DNA of 64,000 nucleotides, taken from assembly GCA_017461725.1 (NCBI GenBank), contig JAFTXG010000021.1, forward strand, positions 1 to 64,000. Direction: 5' to 3'. The notes under the pieces were generated by a model that worked only from the letters and a program-made list of their open reading frames with translations, searched no databases and was not told the origin of the DNA. The number at the start of each line of letters is the position of its first letter. Position 1 is the stretch's first letter. Positions 35,328 through 44,934 of the stretch are shown here, piece by piece. The stretch is from Lachnospiraceae bacterium (GTDB lineage Bacteria; Bacillota; Clostridia; Lachnospirales; Lachnospiraceae). The position numbers and the translations under genes are program-made.

Positions 35328-35364
35328 AATTTATCACACAAGGCACGGTGTTTCAATGAAACAC
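35328..35364 (-). promoter_or_regulatory. Promoter and inverted repeat of the LplB-GH31 operon
   Basis: GTGTTTC and GAAACAC form a perfect inverted repeat with a 3-base centre (35348-35364). On the minus strand TTGAAA (35356-35351), inside the repeat, and TAAATT (35333-35328) are 17 bases apart, 62 bases before the first gene. A site covering -35 fits either activation by the adjacent YesN-type regulator or repression by another factor; inference. Confidence 0.55.
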
Positions 35365-35390
35365 ACTTTAATTCACACAACTATTTCCAG

Positions 35391-35435
35391 AAAAAAAGCC
35401 CAAGAAATTGACAGTTTGTACAATTTCAAGGACTT
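35391..35435 (-). terminator. Terminator of the sensor-kinase gene
   Basis: A 15-base imperfect stem (35396-35410 with 35421-35435) ends in seven T on the minus strand, 18 bases after the kinase stop. It separates the regulator pair from the transport operon. Confidence 0.8.
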
Positions 35436-35452
35436 TTCTTTGTTTTTTGGTA

Positions 35453-37222
35453 CTATTTCGATATTTCCAGTCTGATGTTCAACCTGACAGCCATTCCTTT
35501 TGGAACTCGATTATAGACCTTCACTCCGTAATCAGCTCCATACTGCAGTTTCAATCGACTGTGAACGTTCCCGATACCGATGCCCGTATGTCGGTTTTCT
35601 TCCGCCCAGTCCAATTTCGCCTGCAATTCCTGTAGTTGTGATTCGTCCATGCCACTGCCGTCATCTTCCACCAAAAGAAATCCATCGTCCCCTTCGACCG
35701 CCATGGATATTTTGATTTTTCCGGAGCATCTGTCTTCCAGACCGTGAAGGATAGAATTTTCCACAATGGGCTGCAGCAGAAACCGTGGTATCTGATACTT
35801 CAGATACTCCTCCGAAACCTCCACTTCCAGCACATAACCGCCGGCATTGCGAAGATTCATGATGGCAATGTATTTTTTCACATAATCCAGTTCCTCTCCC
35901 ACCGTACACAAGAGACTCTTGTTTTTAAAAACCGGCTCCAGAAAATCCGAAAGCAGACTGATACTCTCGGCGATATTGCGCTCTCCCTCGATCAGCGCCA
36001 TCCACTTGATGGTGTTCAGCGTATTATAGATCAGGTGTGGATTGATCTGGGAACGCAGGGTCTGAATCTCCAAATTCCGCTTCTCCTCCTCAATCTGCCG
36101 GTTTCTGGCGAACATATCCTCCAGCTCTGTGGACATGCGGTTAAACTCTCTGGTCACCACACCGATCTCGTTTCGCGGAGCATCCTCCAGCGTAACACCC
36201 AATTCACCCTCTCCGACCTTTTGTATAACTCCCATCAGTCGATTTAAAGGATTCAGCAGGCTGCGTATCCACCGCATAGAAAAGAGGACAGACGCAACCA
36301 CACTTAAAAAACAGGTGATCAGCAAAATATTGCGCAGATAAATACTCTCTCTGGTCACCTCCACGATAGGAATCTCATTGACCAGGCTCCAGCCCAAGGT
36401 AGAAAGATAGTAGACGAGAACCTGCATTTTGCCATCTTCGCTGTCCTCCTCAAAGCGGAGTACACCCTCCTGTACTGTCTCACCCTCCGAAAAGTTTCTC
36501 TTTGTTCCGATGATTCCCGGGTCCTTCGCCGCCACGATTACCCCACTGCTGTCCACGATATAGATACTGGCTACTGTTTCCTCACTGTTGGCATAAAAAA
36601 TATCCGAAAAATAGTCCATCTCCACGGTGAATACCAGCTGTCCTTTTTTGGACATGATATTTCTCACCGCTGTGATATAGTACTTAGCCGCTTCCCCTTC
36701 ACCCTGAAGCCCGAAATCCCCATCTGTATATCCGCCAAACCATTTGAGTTTCAGACTTTTATCGCTCATTTCACTGTGGATATCTGAGGAATAAAACCAG
36801 TCCTCCGGTGAATTTTCATAGTAAATATTTCCATTTCCCAGACTGCTGTTTTTCAGGATCAGCCCCTGATTCCCGTAAAAGGCAATTGCCTCCAGATAAG
36901 AATAGTTGTTTCTCTCCTTGCGAAAACTGTTGCTCACCTCCACAATTTTAGTCATCTGATCTCCGAAGGACAGATTGTCAAAATCTGCGAGAATCGTCAG
37001 CCCCATATCTGCAGACAGTCGCCTGGATACCAGTTCCATCTGCTCGCAGAAATTGTTAATGTTGTATTCTGCCTGCTCAAACCGTTCAATACAGGCCTCC
37101 TCATAATTTTCCCGAAGAACATTTCCAATGACCACATACTGAAAGAAAAAGCACAGGCTCAAAAATAACAGATTTGTTGCCAGAATCAGCGCACCCAACT
37201 GGACAGACAGTTTACCTCTCAT
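35453..37222 (-). CDS. YesM-type sensor histidine kinase
   Basis: A 589-residue membrane kinase. It has a first helix near residues 10-32, a large extracellular Cache-like sensor of about 260 residues, a second helix near 300, and a HAMP region. The His_kinase (LytS/YesM) domain has QINPHLIYNTLNTIKW near 392, with the phosphoacceptor His; most relatives read QINPHFLYNTL. HATPase motifs are QPIVENSILHG, EDDGSGM and GIGIGNVHSRL. It should sense a sugar outside and phosphorylate the response regulator encoded just upstream. The ATG lies 35 bases after the regulator stop. Confidence 0.92.
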   Translation of the reverse strand: MRGKLSVQLGALILATNLLFLSLCFFFQYVVIGNVLRENYEEACIERFEQAEYNINNFCEQMELVSRRLSADMGLTILADFDNLSFGDQMTKIVEVSNSFRKERNNYSYLEAIAFYGNQGLILKNSSLGNGNIYYENSPEDWFYSSDIHSEMSDKSLKLKWFGGYTDGDFGLQGEGEAAKYYITAVRNIMSKKGQLVFTVEMDYFSDIFYANSEETVASIYIVDSSGVIVAAKDPGIIGTKRNFSEGETVQEGVLRFEEDSEDGKMQVLVYYLSTLGWSLVNEIPIVEVTRESIYLRNILLITCFLSVVASVLFSMRWIRSLLNPLNRLMGVIQKVGEGELGVTLEDAPRNEIGVVTREFNRMSTELEDMFARNRQIEEEKRNLEIQTLRSQINPHLIYNTLNTIKWMALIEGERNIAESISLLSDFLEPVFKNKSLLCTVGEELDYVKKYIAIMNLRNAGGYVLEVEVSEEYLKYQIPRFLLQPIVENSILHGLEDRCSGKIKISMAVEGDDGFLLVEDDGSGMDESQLQELQAKLDWAEENRHTGIGIGNVHSRLKLQYGADYGVKVYNRVPKGMAVRLNIRLEISK

Positions 37223-37257
37223 CCTCTACCTCCGTTATCTCTCTGCGATTCGATTCA

Positions 37258-38862
37258 TTATCTGTCTACAAAATCGCCATAAGGAATCTCACACTTTCTG
37301 TATTCTCCCGGCCTCATTCCAACGATTTTCTTAAAAACGCGGCTGAAATAACTTTCATCCTGAAAGCCCACCTGCTGAGCAATCTGATATGTTCTCAAAT
37401 GCGTTCCTGTCAAAAGCTCCTGTGCCTTTTTGATCCGCTGCAAATTAACATAGTCGGAAAAGCTGATGCCGGTCTCTTTTTTGAAAAGGTTGCTCAGATA
37501 GTCTTTATTCAGGGCCACCGCCTGAGCAGCCAGAGAGATAGAGAGTTCCTCATCCCAGTAGTGATCCTGAATGTATTTTACGACCTCCGCCACCTCTCTC
37601 CTGACGATTTTCGTGTCCTTCATGCTTTGGATCAGCGACAGCAGACATTCCTCAAAGGCAGCCAGCATCTCCCTCAATGATCTGGCTTCACGAATCCGGT
37701 CAACGCCATTTAAGACAAACTTAAACATTTCCTCTTTCATGATACCGCCGTCCGTCGAGGCTTGATGGAACCAGCGGATCAATATCTCCTGTATAAGTTC
37801 GCGCCGGGGATTCTTAATCTTTTTCATGAAGGTGATTTCCCTCTGGATTTTACGCCGATAATCCTCGCCGATCCCATCCAGCCCGACAAACCGCGTTTCG
37901 AAAGCGGTGAGGATTTCCTCATATGGACAGCGGTAATCTTTTTCGCCGAAAACACTTATCCCCTCTCCGTAAAGGCGTGCCTCAGCCAGCGCCCTCTCTG
38001 CCTCCTTATACAATCGCCTCAGTTCTCCGCAGTCATCCGACAAGCTGCTGCTCCCCAACACTACGCTGCAGTTGATATATGCCTGGATCGCCGTCTGTAT
38101 TCGGGACAACATGTCCAAAAGAAACTCCGTTTTCTCCGGCTGGCCGCCGTCCGGTACGTTGGCAACCAACAGATACTCCGCTCCTTTCCCGCGAAAAATC
38201 TCTCCGCCATCATACTCAGAAAGGATATTTCTCACCAGACTCAGGATAACCTGCTCCACCTCTTCCGTGTGGCAACCATCCCTCGTTTTGGGAGACGTTT
38301 GCGCAATCTCCATAACACCGACAAAGAGGTCATCCTCTTTCACCTGCAGCGCTCCCATCACCGGTTTTATTTCTTCCGCTCCGCTCACCGCATGGAGAAT
38401 ATAGTCCCTCAGCCTTATTCGATTTTCGTTGACCCGATTGATTTCCTCTTCCTTATCGTCATTCTTGTGCATCTGGGTACCGCCGAGCAGAAGTTCATCA
38501 TAAACCTTCCGTATCACGGTCTCCATCTCTTCCGGCAGCATTTTCAACTTAAGAATATAATCCGATATTCCCAGCATAAAGGCTTCACGAACCAACTCAA
38601 AATCTTCATATCCGGTCAGAACAATGATCTTTGTCTGGCTGTCCTCTTTTCGTATCTGGGTGATCATCGAGAGCCCGTCCATGACAGGCATCTTGATATC
38701 GGTCAGGATCAGATCCGGCTTTTTCTCCCGATACATCTCCAGCCCCTGTTTTCCGTTCCGGGCCTCGCCCACGATCACCATGTTCATATCAGACCAGCTG
38801 ACCATACTTTTGAGCCCTGCACTGACAAGGATTTCATCCTCTACAATTAATACCGTGTACAC
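37258..38862 (-). CDS. YesN-type response regulator, AraC-like output
   Basis: A 534-residue regulator. The receiver domain has VLIVEDE, the phosphorylation Asp in DLILTDIKMPVMDG and IIVLTGYEDFE. A long middle region links it to a C-terminal AraC/XylS double HTH (NLFKKETGISFSDY, AQELLTGTH, QIAQQVGFQDESYFSRVFKK, GMRPGEYRK). It probably activates the adjacent LplB-GH31 operon when phosphorylated by the kinase. The chosen start is the GTG at 38862, 7 bases after GGAGAGG, giving the usual YTVLIVEDE start; an ATG seven codons upstream includes the ribosome site. Confidence 0.92.
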   Translation of the reverse strand: MYTVLIVEDEILVSAGLKSMVSWSDMNMVIVGEARNGKQGLEMYREKKPDLILTDIKMPVMDGLSMITQIRKEDSQTKIIVLTGYEDFELVREAFMLGISDYILKLKMLPEEMETVIRKVYDELLLGGTQMHKNDDKEEEINRVNENRIRLRDYILHAVSGAEEIKPVMGALQVKEDDLFVGVMEIAQTSPKTRDGCHTEEVEQVILSLVRNILSEYDGGEIFRGKGAEYLLVANVPDGGQPEKTEFLLDMLSRIQTAIQAYINCSVVLGSSSLSDDCGELRRLYKEAERALAEARLYGEGISVFGEKDYRCPYEEILTAFETRFVGLDGIGEDYRRKIQREITFMKKIKNPRRELIQEILIRWFHQASTDGGIMKEEMFKFVLNGVDRIREARSLREMLAAFEECLLSLIQSMKDTKIVRREVAEVVKYIQDHYWDEELSISLAAQAVALNKDYLSNLFKKETGISFSDYVNLQRIKKAQELLTGTHLRTYQIAQQVGFQDESYFSRVFKKIVGMRPGEYRKCEIPYGDFVDR

Positions 38863-39073
38863 ACTGCCTCTCCTTTCGTACATAAGTAGACATCTTAAGT
38901 ATAACTATTTATGGGTAATTTTATATATGACAATATATCTCAAGCAGAATAATAAGACTGTCCAGATGTAAACGAATACTATAAGCTCACTCTGATAATT
39001 AGCATACCATGGCTACTGCATTTTTTAAAGTGTAATATTACGAGATTTTTAGGACAAAGCCAAGATTTTAGGC

Positions 39074-39106
39074 CAAAAAAAGAGCGGTGTAAATCCAACA
39101 CCGCTC
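39074..39106 (-). terminator. Terminator of the aldolase-dehydrogenase operon
   Basis: A perfect 9-bp stem (GAGCGGTGT at 39082-39090 with its complement at 39098-39106) with 7-base loop, followed on the minus strand by seven T. It lies 30 bases after the dehydrogenase stop. The rest of 38863-39135 is non-coding and holds the upstream region of the response-regulator gene. Confidence 0.9.
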
Positions 39107-39135
39107 CAGATTTGCTATTTAACACGTCTCTTTCC

Positions 39136-40083
39136 TTACACCGAATATAATACGTCCCTGCCCTCAAGACAACTGATCACGTTGTTTGCACAGATCATGC
39201 TCACCGCATTCAGCGCCTCTTTACTGTATGAGGCCACATGATTGGTGATGATGATTCCCGGTGTGGACAACAGGGGATTATCCACCGCGACGGGCTCTGT
39301 ATCCAAAACATCCAGTGCCGCTCCGGCCAGCTTGCCCGATGAGACAGCCTCGATCACTGCATCCTCATCGATGATTCCACCACGGGCGGTGTTGATCAGT
39401 CTGGCACCGGTCTTCATCATTTCAAAGGCTTCTCTGCCGATCATTCCTCTTGTCTGGGGCGTGATGGGCAAATGGATGGAAACATAGTCGCTCTCTTTCA
39501 GCACTTCCTCGAGCGTACACAGTTTTACCTGCTCCAGCCCTTCCGGTGCAGCGGCGACATAGGGATCATAGGCCAAGACGGTCATACCAAATCCGAAGGC
39601 ACGCTTTGCCACCCGTCTGGCAATGGCACCGAAGCCGAGAAGTCCCAGTGTCTTTCCGCAAATATCATTGCCGTATTTGGGTTTCACATTGCCCTTTTTG
39701 ATCTCTTCCACGGAATAAATCAGATTTCGTCCGACGGCCAGCATCAGTGCGAAGGCAAAATCCGCTACGGCATCGGAGTTTGTACCCGGCGTGTTGGTCA
39801 CACAGACTCCCGCCTCATGGGCCGCCTCAACGGGAATATTATCCAGCCCCACACCGTGCTTACAAATTATTTTCAGCTTGGGGCACGTGTCAAACAACTC
39901 AGGTCTGAAGGGATGTGCTCCGATAATTAACGCATCATACTCCGGGATTTTTCGTTCAAACTCATCAAGGACAAAATTGCTGACCATATAGTCGATCTGA
40001 ATTCCGGCCTTATTCAGCAGCCGAACCGCCTCATCGGACACCTGACCGAATGATCTGGATGTCACTAAAACCTTCTTTTCCAT
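39136..40083 (-). CDS. D-isomer hydroxyacid dehydrogenase (phosphoglycerate dehydrogenase-like)
   Basis: A 315-residue NAD-dependent oxidoreductase. The Rossmann motif is LLGFGAIARRVAKRAFGFG near 150, with DPY as the acidic end that favours NAD. The catalytic Arg is in INTARGGIIDEDAV, the Glu in VLDTEPV and the His in ITNHVASYSKEAL, where many relatives have PH(I/V)A. It lacks the ACT domain of biosynthetic SerA. It reduces or oxidises a 2-keto/2-hydroxy acid. Being 28 bases after the KDPG-type aldolase gene and in a sugar-transport operon, it likely acts on a sugar-acid intermediate. Confidence 0.88.
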   Translation of the reverse strand: MEKKVLVTSRSFGQVSDEAVRLLNKAGIQIDYMVSNFVLDEFERKIPEYDALIIGAHPFRPELFDTCPKLKIICKHGVGLDNIPVEAAHEAGVCVTNTPGTNSDAVADFAFALMLAVGRNLIYSVEEIKKGNVKPKYGNDICGKTLGLLGFGAIARRVAKRAFGFGMTVLAYDPYVAAAPEGLEQVKLCTLEEVLKESDYVSIHLPITPQTRGMIGREAFEMMKTGARLINTARGGIIDEDAVIEAVSSGKLAGAALDVLDTEPVAVDNPLLSTPGIIITNHVASYSKEALNAVSMICANNVISCLEGRDVLYSV

Positions 40084-40110
40084 ACTGTCGTTCCTTTCAC
40101 TTTCCAGTCT

Positions 40111-40755
40111 TTACCGCTTCGCAGCCTGCACAAACTGTTTTGCTGCTTCCTCGATCAGATCAAACTTTCCTTCACGGGCATAGGCCGCATTGATCAGATT
40201 GCTTCCGATTCCCGCGCCCACCGCACCGGCTGCCAAAAACTCCGGCAGATTCTCGGGGGTGATGCCACCTGTGGGCACAAATCCAATATGCTTGAGGGGA
40301 GCCAATATCGCCTTAAAATAGGAAACACCCAAAGATCCCGCAGGGAAAAGCTTCACCAGATCGGCGCCGCACTCCACCGCATACTGACACTCCGTAGGGG
40401 TCATTGCTCCCGGCAGGGACACCATACCCAGCCGCTTTGTCTCTGCGATGACTGCAGCATTTACGTTGGGGGAAATGATATACTTCGCTCCGGCGTCGAA
40501 AGCCATGGCAGCCTCTTTGGCCGACAAAACCGTGCCGGCTCCCACCAGAATCCGACCCTCACCTTCCGCCGTCATCCGACGGATACAGTCCAGTGTGCGC
40601 TGTACACCATCCGCTTTCGTGTGGTCAAACGTAACCTCCACACATTTGATTCCGCCCTTTACCAGCGCTTCAATCAAGGGCGGAACGCACTGCTCATCGA
40701 TTCCACGAGCAATGGCCACCAGTTTGCTTTTCTTCAATTCTTCCAATGTACCCAT
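40111..40755 (-). CDS. eda: KDPG/KHG-type aldolase
   Basis: A 214-residue class I aldolase that splits 2-keto-3-deoxy-6-phosphogluconate into pyruvate and glyceraldehyde 3-phosphate, or a close analogue. Conserved parts are AIARGI, VEVTFDH with the proton-transfer Glu, GAGTVLS, the Schiff-base Lys in ADLVKLFPAG near 134, and PTGGIT. Three consecutive ATG codons occur; the third, at 40755, is 8 bases from GGAGG and is preferred. The TGA stop of the AraC gene lies within that ATG run, so the two genes are coupled. It links the transported sugar to sugar-acid catabolism. Confidence 0.9.
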   Translation of the reverse strand: MGTLEELKKSKLVAIARGIDEQCVPPLIEALVKGGIKCVEVTFDHTKADGVQRTLDCIRRMTAEGEGRILVGAGTVLSAKEAAMAFDAGAKYIISPNVNAAVIAETKRLGMVSLPGAMTPTECQYAVECGADLVKLFPAGSLGVSYFKAILAPLKHIGFVPTGGITPENLPEFLAAGAVGAGIGSNLINAAYAREGKFDLIEEAAKQFVQAAKR

Positions 40756-40757
40756 CA

Positions 40758-43034
40758 TCATATCCTCCTGTTTTCTAACCTGCTACTGTCTTTATTTTCC
40801 ACCGTACTTTTCCCAGATATATTCGTGCATTCTTCCGCCCCTTTTCTGTTTATCACACGGTATTCCACCGGTGTAACACCGAAATACTGCTTGAATTTTC
40901 GGATAAAATTTGCCGCCTGGCTGTATCCCAGAATATCCGCAATGCGGCTCACACTGTAATCGGTCTCCCGCAGCAGTTCACCGGCGTAGGCAAATTTCAC
41001 CTCGGTAATATAATCAGATATGGTACGTCCTGTCTTCACCTTAAACTGATGGCTCAGATTTGACATAGACATATCGAAATAGTCTGCCACCATACTGACG
41101 CTCAGATCGCCTACCGTGCGGTTCTGTACAATGAACATGATCACATCGTCGATCACATTTCCCTCTTTTTTGGCTCCTTTGCCGGCAGAAGCACTCTCAT
41201 GCTCTGTCTCCTCCACATAGGCTCTGAACTGATCGCGGATGCGATGAATCATTTGCACCACATCGGGATAATCCTTGACCTCCAGAAGATCAATCCCTAA
41301 AAAGCCCGGCTGTTTGTCCGGATTCAGCTTCGCATGGGCTCGGTAATAGGTATTCAGCACGTCATAATAGAGTGAAACGCAGGCCATGCGGTTTTCCTTT
41401 TGTTCCTGAATAATATCGACCAAAGCCCCCGTTACGATATCTGCCTTTTTCAGATCCAGCTCATCCAGCGCTGTAGCCAGCATTTCCAGCTCCACATGCG
41501 GGTATAAGAAGCAATGGCTGTACTCTTTAATCGGTTTACAATAAACAAGCTTTGCTCTCTTTTTGCGCTCGCCAACACGGTTATGGGTAATCGCCTCCTG
41601 ATAAGACAGATGGACTTCCTCCAGCTTTTTATAGGGACTTCCTGCACAAATAACAAGCTCACAGCCCGCATTACTCTTCATCGTATCGATGATATTCAGT
41701 AACATATGGTGAAGCTTTTCCTCCGCATTCTTTTTTATCCCGGCAATGATCACCACAACATCCTGCGCAGGCAGATCCACAGCATGTAATTCGCATTCCC
41801 CGCATACCTCATTATCCAAATACAGCAGTAATTTATTGCAGTCTCCTTCATGCTCGCTTCTCGTCACCGCCACAATAACCCTGTATTCCTCACCCCCCTG
41901 AAACAGCCCTTCCTTCTTCAACGCAGCACGGAAGCTTTCTGTATCGCAATCCTTTCCATAGAGCATCTGTAATAATAACTGGTTCCTTTTCCGTTTGGCC
42001 TCAAGAAGCTGTACCTGATCCTCCATTTGCTTCATCGCAAACTGAAACACCTCCAGTCCGCTCAACGCCTTGGGCAGATTTGAAACCTTTTCCTCACAAT
42101 ATGTCTGCAGCTTCTTGATCGGATAACCATGATAAAGCGTCAATACCATAACCAGAACGGCACCGATCAGCAAAACCAATGCAACCATAATGAAAAAATA
42201 AGTCTGCAGGGAATTCACTTCCTGAAACAGTTCTGTTTTGCTGATCCTTCTCGACAGCGCAAACCCCCACTTATCTGAGACAGCAAGAATATGATATAGG
42301 TCATCCTCTTCATAGGACATGCTCTGTATCTCAATACGGTCAAAGTTTTCGGAAACACCCTCTTCTAAAACTGGATATAACTGCCGCCCGTTTGCGTCCA
42401 ACAGTACAGTCAATGCGTCTTCCTGATACAAAAGCTCCTTCAAATGCTCCTGTGATAACGTAAATATCCACCAGTTTCTTTTCCCGCCACGAACGATATA
42501 TTGCAGCGAAGGTTTATATTCGTCTTCTTGCTTCGGGATCCAAAGCCTTAATTCACTGTTAGGTATGCTCTGCAGTTCTTCGAGCAGCATTTTTTCGTCG
42601 GTCATCCCCGTCAACAACTGCACATAATAATCAATAGACCATGTCCCCAGGCTGGTATACACGGTGTTTCGCTTTACCGTATTATAATAACTAATTTCAT
42701 CAATATATGAATGGGTTACAATTTCTGCAGACAACGTCTTTTTGATCTCTCTGTCAAGCCAGGTTCTTTTGATTGCGATGTCCTGCATATGAGAAAGCTG
42801 ATTGTTATAGACCGCAATGGACTGAAGATTTTCCAGATTTCTCTCCAGCTCTTTCATCGTACTATCAAGCAAAATTTCCGCCTGATTTATGACCTTTTCC
42901 TGATAAATCTTCTTATAGTTATCCGTAAACAGTGCTACAAAGAAAATAACCGGCACCCCTAAAACCAGCAGAAAGCTCCATAAAAACCGTTTGTAGACCC
43001 TGTCTACACGAATATTTCTTAATTCTCTTCCCAT
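40758..43034 (-). CDS. Membrane-bound AraC-family regulator
   Basis: A 758-residue protein with a basic start, one helix at about 14-34, a 240-residue extracellular domain, a second helix near 270-295, a cytoplasmic linker and a C-terminal AraC HTH pair (MSNLSHQFKVKTGRTISDY, IADILGYSQAANFIRKFKQYF, GVTPVEYR). This single-protein sensor-regulator architecture acts without a separate kinase. It probably senses a sugar outside and controls its own operon. AGGAGG precedes the ATG by 4-5 bases. It lies between the binding lipoprotein and aldolase genes and its stop overlaps the aldolase start codons. Confidence 0.9.
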   Translation of the reverse strand: MGRELRNIRVDRVYKRFLWSFLLVLGVPVIFFVALFTDNYKKIYQEKVINQAEILLDSTMKELERNLENLQSIAVYNNQLSHMQDIAIKRTWLDREIKKTLSAEIVTHSYIDEISYYNTVKRNTVYTSLGTWSIDYYVQLLTGMTDEKMLLEELQSIPNSELRLWIPKQEDEYKPSLQYIVRGGKRNWWIFTLSQEHLKELLYQEDALTVLLDANGRQLYPVLEEGVSENFDRIEIQSMSYEEDDLYHILAVSDKWGFALSRRISKTELFQEVNSLQTYFFIMVALVLLIGAVLVMVLTLYHGYPIKKLQTYCEEKVSNLPKALSGLEVFQFAMKQMEDQVQLLEAKRKRNQLLLQMLYGKDCDTESFRAALKKEGLFQGGEEYRVIVAVTRSEHEGDCNKLLLYLDNEVCGECELHAVDLPAQDVVVIIAGIKKNAEEKLHHMLLNIIDTMKSNAGCELVICAGSPYKKLEEVHLSYQEAITHNRVGERKKRAKLVYCKPIKEYSHCFLYPHVELEMLATALDELDLKKADIVTGALVDIIQEQKENRMACVSLYYDVLNTYYRAHAKLNPDKQPGFLGIDLLEVKDYPDVVQMIHRIRDQFRAYVEETEHESASAGKGAKKEGNVIDDVIMFIVQNRTVGDLSVSMVADYFDMSMSNLSHQFKVKTGRTISDYITEVKFAYAGELLRETDYSVSRIADILGYSQAANFIRKFKQYFGVTPVEYRVINRKGAEECTNISGKSTVENKDSSRLENRRI

Positions 43035-43166
43035 AATACCTCCTGCAACTTGGCCGGTTTGATACAGTTCTCTTCACCTTACTCCATCTACACAAATGCC
43101 CGGATGCGGGCAGAACAGCTGACTACTCAGCTATTCTGCCACAGCCTCCGGTTTTGTTCAATCGAT

Positions 43167-44861
43167 TTAATATTCTCCGTCAACAAATCCCTGGTACCAG
43201 TCGATCCAGTCGTAATAACCATACGCCTCCAACTGAGCCAGATGCTGCTCCCAGGATGCATCGGTCACGCCGTTTGCAACACTCAGTGCAGTAAAGTTCT
43301 CAATATAGGCAAAAAGGTCAACCTCGATAAAAGATCTTTCGCTGATCTTTTCCGGATCAGTAAATCTTACCGGCAGATACTCATCCTGCATCATATCATA
43401 CACATGAGTAACATTATTTACACGCAGTGTCTGATCGTTGGGATCATCGGGTACAAGCTTAACCAGCAGCTCATCCTTGGTGATGAAAGGAGGCCAGTTA
43501 ACGATTGCATAAGTGTAATCATACTGTGTTCCTGTCATACCTTCCGGCAACAGCTTATTTTCGGGATTCTTTACAAAGGTTCCATCGTCAGTGATATCCC
43601 AGTTGCCGCCCTGCTCACCATTGTAGGCAATCATTTTCAGTTCTGTACTGCTATGAATATAATTCCACCAGTGCAGCAGTGCCTCCACATTTTCACAGTC
43701 TGCGGAAACAACAAAGCCGGTTCTGTCCACTGCCAGTCTGTCCTTCGTACCGGACTTCATCGGCTCCACACCTTCAAGGCCCTGGAAAGGACGCATCGGA
43801 ACATAATCATCCGGCTGATAGAACGTGGAATCATTTAAGTAGGAGCTTGCCGTATAGGTCATAAATACACCGGCATGTCCTTCCTTGATTTTCGCTTTCG
43901 CCTGCTCAGTGGTCTGTGAAAAACCTTCTACATCAAAAAGGCCTTCCTGTCCCAGTTTATAGAAATACTCAAGAAATGCACGATAGTTATCTGTATCAAC
44001 AGTAGGTACTACCTTTCCATCCTGCACCATAAAATAGTGAGAATAGGAGTACTGATTGTAACCCGGAATTCCAAATGCATCTGCATAGTTCATAAAGTTT
44101 CCTGCCCAATATGCATTACAGAACGTTGCAGGGATTTCATCTGTCGCATCGCCGTCACCATTCATATCGTTCTCTTTAAATGCCTTCAGAACATTATAGA
44201 ACTCTTCAGCGGTTTCCGGTACATCCAATCCGAGCTGATCCAGCCAGGTCTTGTTGATCACCCACATCGGTCCGGGCTCACCATTGTAATCGGTTGCCAA
44301 TCCGGTTACCAGAGAGCGAATGGATCCATCAGACCATCTTACCATATCCAGTCCGCCCTCAACCGTCTCATATGCTGCAAGAACATCGGGCGCATAGGTC
44401 TCCAGCAGACCCTCTTCTGAAAGATCGTAGAAAGACTCTGCCTCCTGTCCTACCTGCTCCTCGCTGAGAAGCTTAATAAACGCATCCGGCATATCGGAAG
44501 ACAGCATAATGTTAACGCGCTCCTCCTGTACCTCCGGATCTACCGGGATCCAATCAATATGGATTCCTGTTGCTTCCTCTGCCAGCTGGAAAATCAACTT
44601 GTCATTGAAATCCTCGCTTAAGTCAGCGGCATTTTTTGACATGGCAATGGTCAGTGTAGTGCCGGCAAAAGCATCCACCGCAATCTCACCATTTCCCTCC
44701 GCACCATCCGTACCTTCAACCGCGTCCGTACCTGCGGTTGGCGCATCTGTCTCTGCAGATGTTCCGGTTGGAGTTTTGGTCTCAGTCCCGGTGCTGCATC
44801 CGCCAAGAACAGACACCAGACAAGTCAGCGCCAAAAGCAACGCTACTAGTTTCTTTCTCAT
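43167..44861 (-). CDS. Sugar-binding lipoprotein, LplA/LipO-like
   Basis: A 564-residue extracellular binding protein. The signal ALLLALTCLVSVLGGCSTG has the lipobox LGGC; a Thr/Gly/Glu linker follows to residue 60. The mature part shows family stretches such as WINKTWLDQLGLDVPET, an EF-hand-like NDMNGDGDATDEIP with calcium-binding geometry, and MTYTASSYL. It feeds the LplB/LplC-type permeases encoded just upstream. AGGAGG lies 8 bases ahead of the ATG. It is a paralog of the 30820-32607 protein but differs clearly, so the two systems carry different sugars. Confidence 0.9.
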   Translation of the reverse strand: MRKKLVALLLALTCLVSVLGGCSTGTETKTPTGTSAETDAPTAGTDAVEGTDGAEGNGEIAVDAFAGTTLTIAMSKNAADLSEDFNDKLIFQLAEEATGIHIDWIPVDPEVQEERVNIMLSSDMPDAFIKLLSEEQVGQEAESFYDLSEEGLLETYAPDVLAAYETVEGGLDMVRWSDGSIRSLVTGLATDYNGEPGPMWVINKTWLDQLGLDVPETAEEFYNVLKAFKENDMNGDGDATDEIPATFCNAYWAGNFMNYADAFGIPGYNQYSYSHYFMVQDGKVVPTVDTDNYRAFLEYFYKLGQEGLFDVEGFSQTTEQAKAKIKEGHAGVFMTYTASSYLNDSTFYQPDDYVPMRPFQGLEGVEPMKSGTKDRLAVDRTGFVVSADCENVEALLHWWNYIHSSTELKMIAYNGEQGGNWDITDDGTFVKNPENKLLPEGMTGTQYDYTYAIVNWPPFITKDELLVKLVPDDPNDQTLRVNNVTHVYDMMQDEYLPVRFTDPEKISERSFIEVDLFAYIENFTALSVANGVTDASWEQHLAQLEAYGYYDWIDWYQGFVDGEY

Positions 44862-44934
44862 GGAAAGTCCTCCTTAAAATTTATTTTGGAACTGCACTTT
44901 ATGCAGTGATCCTCTTATTTCTTTTCGAGCCCAC

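Noticed and set aside
38979-39167. A 62-codon minus-strand frame between the dehydrogenase and the response regulator
   Set aside because: It overlaps the dehydrogenase 3' end and the terminator and has no start site or pattern.
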